A DNA stretch of 64,000 nt from Cyclobacteriaceae bacterium (lineage in GTDB: Bacteria; Bacteroidota; Bacteroidia; Cytophagales; Cyclobacteriaceae), in assembly GCA_019638395.1 (NCBI GenBank), contig JAHBTX010000001.1:992001-1056000 (forward strand), read 5' to 3'. The translations under genes were made by a program, and so were the position numbers. A model generated the notes under the pieces. That model made no database searches. It saw only the letters and a list, made by a program, of their open reading frames with translations, and was not told where the DNA came from. This document shows, in pieces, positions 61,401 to 64,000 of this stretch. The first letter of the stretch is position 1. Each line of letters begins with the position of its first letter.

Positions 61401-61459
61401 AACCATCGAAAGGCGGGGTGTTTCTTTTCTCCGGCACATAACAGGTAATCATTTTTCAT
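58403..61459 (-). CDS. susC: SusC/RagA-type TonB-dependent outer-membrane transporter
   Basis: A 1018-residue transporter. After a signal (FSFAAVLLFVFTFNHAYPEP) there is a carboxypeptidase-like regulatory domain at about residues 45-125 (ISGKITDDTGSPLPGVNI). Then comes the plug domain (SEIVVVGYGTQKRSDVTGAI, NVIIRGIGSLRSGTQPLYVVDG) and a 22-strand barrel that ends YPRARTFLFSLSATF, with terminal Phe. Imports a substrate with SusD using TonB energy, possibly supplied by the ExbBD operon in this window. Confidence 0.95.
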   Translation of the reverse strand: MKNDYLLCAGEKKHPAFRWFSFAAVLLFVFTFNHAYPEPLDQNSISISGKITDDTGSPLPGVNILEKGTTNGTVADAEGRYKLTVASQESVLVFSFVGTATQEVRVGTQTEISIQLQPDAATLSEIVVVGYGTQKRSDVTGAIASVKSDEFNKGIFANAGELLQGKLAGVNITTTSGEPGAAQNVIIRGIGSLRSGTQPLYVVDGLLLDNSSNGFDINPLNFLNPSDIESIDVLKDASAAAVYGSRASNGVVVITTKKGKAGKTEMNLNVSTAFSYMSKKIDVFDADTFRSQVVAEGGLLQDFGGNTNWQDELSQTGVSTNANLSLSGASDKFSYFASVGRQDQEGILKNSNLKRYSGKLNMTQKAINNKLNIEYNLTASRTENLRPQISPTISDMLNLNPTIPAYTNGEPTLLNTNALNPLKRNELYSDLATNNRILASISPSVELVKGLVYKLNLGVDYSATNRDVQFKPFPQVVNEANISNGSLINTVSANSNELVENTLNYNWNKSVHSVALLAGHSYQKFLNEDRSVTFRGFANNNIEPKYQDQTSSSTFPTTLTSSAEKNELQSFFGRVNYGFADRYLVTATLRADGSSKFGNNNKYGYFPSVALGWNIINEKFMSNSFLQNLKMRASWGQTGNQEIPAKITQASFSESRLITGGSSANTYPINPNANSIDGYPFGITFTRLANPNLQWEVSTQTDIGIDFALLDYRLTGTIDYFNKRSTNILLEVQPADPVQPTDRFWTNINDMVIQNNGVELALNYKGNAQRNLFYSVGGNITFIRNKVKDSPFTVLTTGAAQGSGQTGATINGYINNEAIGAFYMLEFDGIGADGLNRFKDTNGDGAVLDNDRRVVGNSIPDFIYAFNANFKYKNFDLGFNFNGVAGNKIYNHTTMTLFSKAQLTRSNNTTDFAIQYPNESASNSNTVSTRYLENGSFLRLNNATLGYNLIPSKIGLGSTFQNIRLSVTGQNLFIVTDYSGFDPEVNTGTTSGEIQTFGIDRFTYPRARTFLFSLSATF

Positions 61460-61725
61460 AGGCTGAATGTCATTAGTTTATCTTATGCAATAATTGCGAT
61501 GCAAAACTTGCAAATCGATACTTCCTGAATAACACCTGCCGGTTACCTATTCGTTAATCATGATAGTTTTAAATATGTAGAGATTTAACATTCTGAAAAC
61601 AATTGCAGTAGTTAGATATTCATATTATAAATATGAATTTGAGTGTTTAGATAAAAGACACCGAAATCAAATCACTAATCCGATTGAAATTATTTTACGC
61701 TAACACCTGCATGCGTAACACTGCC
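61460..61725. other. Intergenic region upstream of susC
   Basis: No gene seen. A GATTTGC stretch on the minus strand about 45-55 nt above the susC ATG only weakly resembles a -7 box. The region ends at the stop of the MORN-repeat gene. Confidence 0.4.
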
Positions 61726-62385
61726 TTAATATTTCTTGTAAATTTTTTTCTTCCCTTTCTCATACCGATACCAGGTTCCGGTTTCTTTACCTTGAATATA
61801 ATTGCCGCTAAACTCAAGCTCTCCGGTGGCGGAATAAAATTTCCATTCACCATCTTCCTTACCATGCACGTAACTACCCTCCTGCAGTAAAATTCCCTTT
61901 TCGCTGTAAACCTGAGTGGGGCCTTCGGGCGTTCCAAATATGTAGTTAACCACCCGCTCCACTTTCCCGTTTTCAAAATAATGAACCCACCGGCCGCTGT
62001 ATTCGCTTTGTTGATACGTACCCTTGCGATGTAATTTACCCGAAGGATGATAGTACCAGGCTGAATCTGTTAAGGCACCTGCGCTCCAATTCTCTCGCCC
62101 TTGCAGTTTACCATCGGGATAAAAATAAGTGACGGTTCCATGAAGCAATCCCTTTTCAAAAAACTCAATAGCGCTCTGCTGGCCATTTGGGTAATAATAC
62201 TTCCATTCACCCACCTTCAGTTCATACTCTTTTACGCCAATAGCTTTTAACTGGCCTGTTGCATAGTATTCCTTTACTTCCTGCGAATAGATTTCTGAGT
62301 TTAAAAGGAGAAAAATCCCAAAAAAAATTATCTTGGGTAAATAAACCTTGCCTTGTGAACCGGTTGTTATTGCTACTGCTTTCAT
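61726..62385 (-). CDS. Exported MORN-repeat (YwqK-like) protein
   Basis: A 219-residue protein with a signal (LPKIIFFGIFLLLNSEIYSQ) and about eight MORN-type repeats of the form YYPNGQ...G.W.YY: GEWKYYYPNGQQ, GTVTYFYPDGKLQG, AWYYHPSGKLHRKG, GRWVHYFENGKVER, EGPTQVYSEKG, GEWKFYSATGELEFSG and GTWYRYEKGKKK. Often labelled antitoxin by similarity to B. subtilis YwqK, but no toxin is present; a structural or envelope role is more likely. The start is taken at the second Met (62385). It overlaps the divergent barrel gene by 31 nt. Confidence 0.78.
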   Translation of the reverse strand: MKAVAITTGSQGKVYLPKIIFFGIFLLLNSEIYSQEVKEYYATGQLKAIGVKEYELKVGEWKYYYPNGQQSAIEFFEKGLLHGTVTYFYPDGKLQGRENWSAGALTDSAWYYHPSGKLHRKGTYQQSEYSGRWVHYFENGKVERVVNYIFGTPEGPTQVYSEKGILLQEGSYVHGKEDGEWKFYSATGELEFSGNYIQGKETGTWYRYEKGKKKIYKKY

Positions 62386-63179
62386 TGGGGATTGTAAAGA
62401 TAGCAAATACCCAAAGTATCTCCACCCAAATGGGGGCGCGTGGCTTGGGTATGGGAAACGCTACCCATGGACTGGTTTACGAATGGGGCTTATTAAACAA
62501 TGTTGCTTCCATTGGCTTATTAACCGAAGCATCCGGTGCAGCGGCCTATCATATTAATTCGCAACTCCCCCACGCCAACAGAATGGCCTTTGCCGTTAAT
62601 TGCCCACTAAAGATGGGTGTAGTTGCAGCAAGTGTGTTTCGTTTTGGAGATGATTTGTATAACGAGCAGTTGATTAGTACCGGCTTCGCAAATAAATTCG
62701 GCAACACTTCGCTGGGGCTGAAAGCGAACTACATTCAGTATCAGGCGCAAGGTTTTGGCACACACACAACAATGAGTATTGATTTAGGGGGCATCACTCA
62801 GCTTACGCCTGTAATCACGATCGCGGCCAGTATCAGCAACCTTACCCAATCCAACCTGCGGGTAGAAGATAAAAAAGAAATATTGCCTACCAGGCTAACT
62901 GCCGGCCTTACCTTCAGGCTAAGCGAAAAAGTAATAGCCGCCACCGAACTTGAAAAAGAAATAACCCATACCACCAACTGGCGTACCGGCCTTGAATATA
63001 ACCTGAAAGAAAAATTTTTTGCCCGCACGGGCTTTAATCTGAATCCTACCAGTGGATTTTTTGGATTAGGTGCGCGCAAAAAATTACTGCAAGTCGATTA
63101 TGCCGTCCAGTTAAATTCATTAACAGGAGCCAGCCACCAGGCCTCGGTAACCTATCGGCTTTCGGGCAAAAAAGTATGA
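62355..63179 (+). CDS. PorV/PorQ-like outer-membrane beta-barrel protein
   Basis: About 274 residues from GTG 62355 (VNRLLLLLLSLGIVKIANTQS, a good signal peptide). The mature start MGARGLGMGNATHGL is typical of PorV/PorQ-type barrels of the type IX secretion world. Alternating strands follow to the end, LTGASHQASVTYRLSGKKV. A longer frame opens at 62259 but its first 32 codons lack a signal and run antisense inside the MORN gene. ATGA overlap with the next gene at 63176-63179. Confidence 0.78.
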   Translation: MNRLLLLLLSLGIVKIANTQSISTQMGARGLGMGNATHGLVYEWGLLNNVASIGLLTEASGAAAYHINSQLPHANRMAFAVNCPLKMGVVAASVFRFGDDLYNEQLISTGFANKFGNTSLGLKANYIQYQAQGFGTHTTMSIDLGGITQLTPVITIAASISNLTQSNLRVEDKKEILPTRLTAGLTFRLSEKVIAATELEKEITHTTNWRTGLEYNLKEKFFARTGFNLNPTSGFFGLGARKKLLQVDYAVQLNSLTGASHQASVTYRLSGKKV

Positions 63180-64000
63180 GAATCATTTTTCTACTGTTAT
63201 GGATTGCAATAGCCGCACGCTGCATGGGGCAGGAACTTATTCGAAAAGAAGTTGACCTGGAAAGACTGGTGGATGAACTGCTTGCCGGACAAGATGAAGA
63301 TTTTAATTACGAAGAGTTATATGAAAACCTTGCATTACTATTAGCACAACCTACCGACATCAATCAGATTACAGCTGAGCAGTTGCGCACGCTATTCATC
63401 TTAAATGAATTACAAATACAAGCCATTCTGGATTATCGCGAAAAAGCCGGGCCATTCATTTCGCTATACGAACTACAATCCATTCCACAAGTTGATAAGC
63501 AAACGTTTGAACGGTTAATTCAATTTGTAACAATTACCGATCAACAAAGCATGCTTAACCGCTCGCTACTTCAGCGAATTTTATCAGAACAGAATAACTA
63601 TCTCCTGCTACGCTTCGACAGAACACTGGAAGAAAAATCGGGCTATAGTACTTCGGCAACAACTGCCAGCCGGTACAGGGGCTCAGCCGAAAGGCTATAC
63701 ACCCGATTTCGGGTTAGCAGACCGGGCGATTTTAGCATTGGCTTTACAGCCGAAAAAGATGCCGGAGAAAAAATAGAATGGGCACCCGATCGAAAACAAT
63801 ATGGGCCGGGGTTCCTGTCATTTCATGCTCAGGTTTTGAATAAGAAAAAAATCAAGAATCTGATTGTTGGCGATTACCAGGCGCAGTTTGGTCAAGGCCT
63901 GGTGTTGGGTTCGGCATTTGGTATCGGTAAAAATGCAGAAGCCGTTTCCACCACGCGCAGAGCTACCATTGGTTTTATGCCTTACACTTCGGCTTACGAA
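63176..64000 (+). CDS. Helix-hairpin-helix outer-membrane protein, 3' end outside window
   Basis: The frame from ATG 63176 (overlapping the previous stop, ATGA) is open to the window end: 275 codons. Signal MRIIFLLLWIAIAARCMGQ, then an acidic helix region and ComEA-like HhH repeats: DINQITAEQLRTLFILNELQ and AILDYREKAGPFISLYELQ. Then strands such as LYTRFRVSRPGDFSIGFTAEKD that suggest a barrel. Bacteroidota encode such HhH-plus-barrel proteins, function unknown. Confidence 0.85.
   Translation, partial: MRIIFLLLWIAIAARCMGQELIRKEVDLERLVDELLAGQDEDFNYEELYENLALLLAQPTDINQITAEQLRTLFILNELQIQAILDYREKAGPFISLYELQSIPQVDKQTFERLIQFVTITDQQSMLNRSLLQRILSEQNNYLLLRFDRTLEEKSGYSTSATTASRYRGSAERLYTRFRVSRPGDFSIGFTAEKDAGEKIEWAPDRKQYGPGFLSFHAQVLNKKKIKNLIVGDYQAQFGQGLVLGSAFGIGKNAEAVSTTRRATIGFMPYTSAYE

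Noticed and set aside
56617-61459. Classical glycan utilisation locus
   Set aside because: No glycoside hydrolase, polysaccharide lyase, sulfatase or hybrid two-component/anti-sigma regulator lies nearby.
61726-62385. Antitoxin of a YwqJ/YwqK system
   Set aside because: The MORN-repeat likeness is generic; no toxin gene is adjacent and the protein has an export signal.

Overview
The window looks like chromosomal DNA from a Bacteroidota member, most likely of the order Cytophagales. Three things point there. First, there is a SusC/SusD pair, a TamB-type giant protein, PorV-like barrels, an IPExxxVDY protein beside pyruvate kinase and many short lipoproteins. Second, several promoters match the Bacteroidota pattern TTTG, 17-20 nt, TAnnTTTG. 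Third, Shine-Dalgarno sequences are essentially absent. The genus is not determined. Most of the window is ordinary housekeeping DNA, with an accessory, repeat-rich stretch at about 23.9-43.6 kb.

Layout. 0-7.6 kb: smpB, a hotdog thioesterase and tsaD on the minus strand, divergent from tamB and a DUF2279-like gene. 7.6-9.4 kb: RNase P RNA, a response regulator with a sigma-54-type AAA+ domain but no DNA-binding domain, and a 38-residue lipoprotein. 9.5-18.1 kb: LuxE-like acyl-protein synthetase, lipoprotein, fused 2-oxoacid dehydrogenase E1, alanine dehydrogenase, AMP nucleosidase and an MFS transporter. 18.2-20.4 kb: an ExbB / small membrane protein / ExbD / ExbD operon. 20.6-27.0 kb: tRNA-Ser(GGA), asparaginase, TatD, glycosyltransferases, polysaccharide deacetylase and SpoIIE phosphatase. 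27.1-39.4 kb: ruvC, then surface-polysaccharide genes (wecB, two GT4 enzymes, a methyltransferase, a Wzx-type flippase) mixed with two DUF4143 ATPases, a truncated wecB copy, a Tat-exported aminotransferase and a permease. 39.4-53.5 kb: miaA, Uma2, MBL hydrolase, rqcH, pyk, acpP-fabF-rnc, an AbiEii-type toxin-antitoxin pair, nadE, lgt and a BamA-like barrel. 53.5-61.5 kb: a minus-strand susC-susD-phospholipase C-alkaline phosphatase cluster. 61.7-64 kb: a MORN-repeat protein, a PorV-like barrel and an HhH protein cut by the window end.

The most unusual signal is non-coding. Six tracts share a strict 7-nt period but not one common word. They fill gaps between genes, supply the stop codons of ruvC and wecB, form the leaders of miaA and a glycosyltransferase gene, and in one place are translated in frame inside a polysaccharide deacetylase. 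A second repeat family, an 8-bp stem with an AGGA loop (GGTCTGTG-AGGA-CACAGACC and a C/G-swapped variant), clusters around wecB and the first DUF4143 ATPase. Each DUF4143 ATPase gene has a long dyad at its start: one overlaps the -7 box and start codon, the other overlaps the -33 box. The SusCD-PLC-phosphatase cluster reads as an uptake and processing system for organic phosphate (inositol phospholipids or glycerophosphodiesters) rather than for glycans; that is inferred from gene content.
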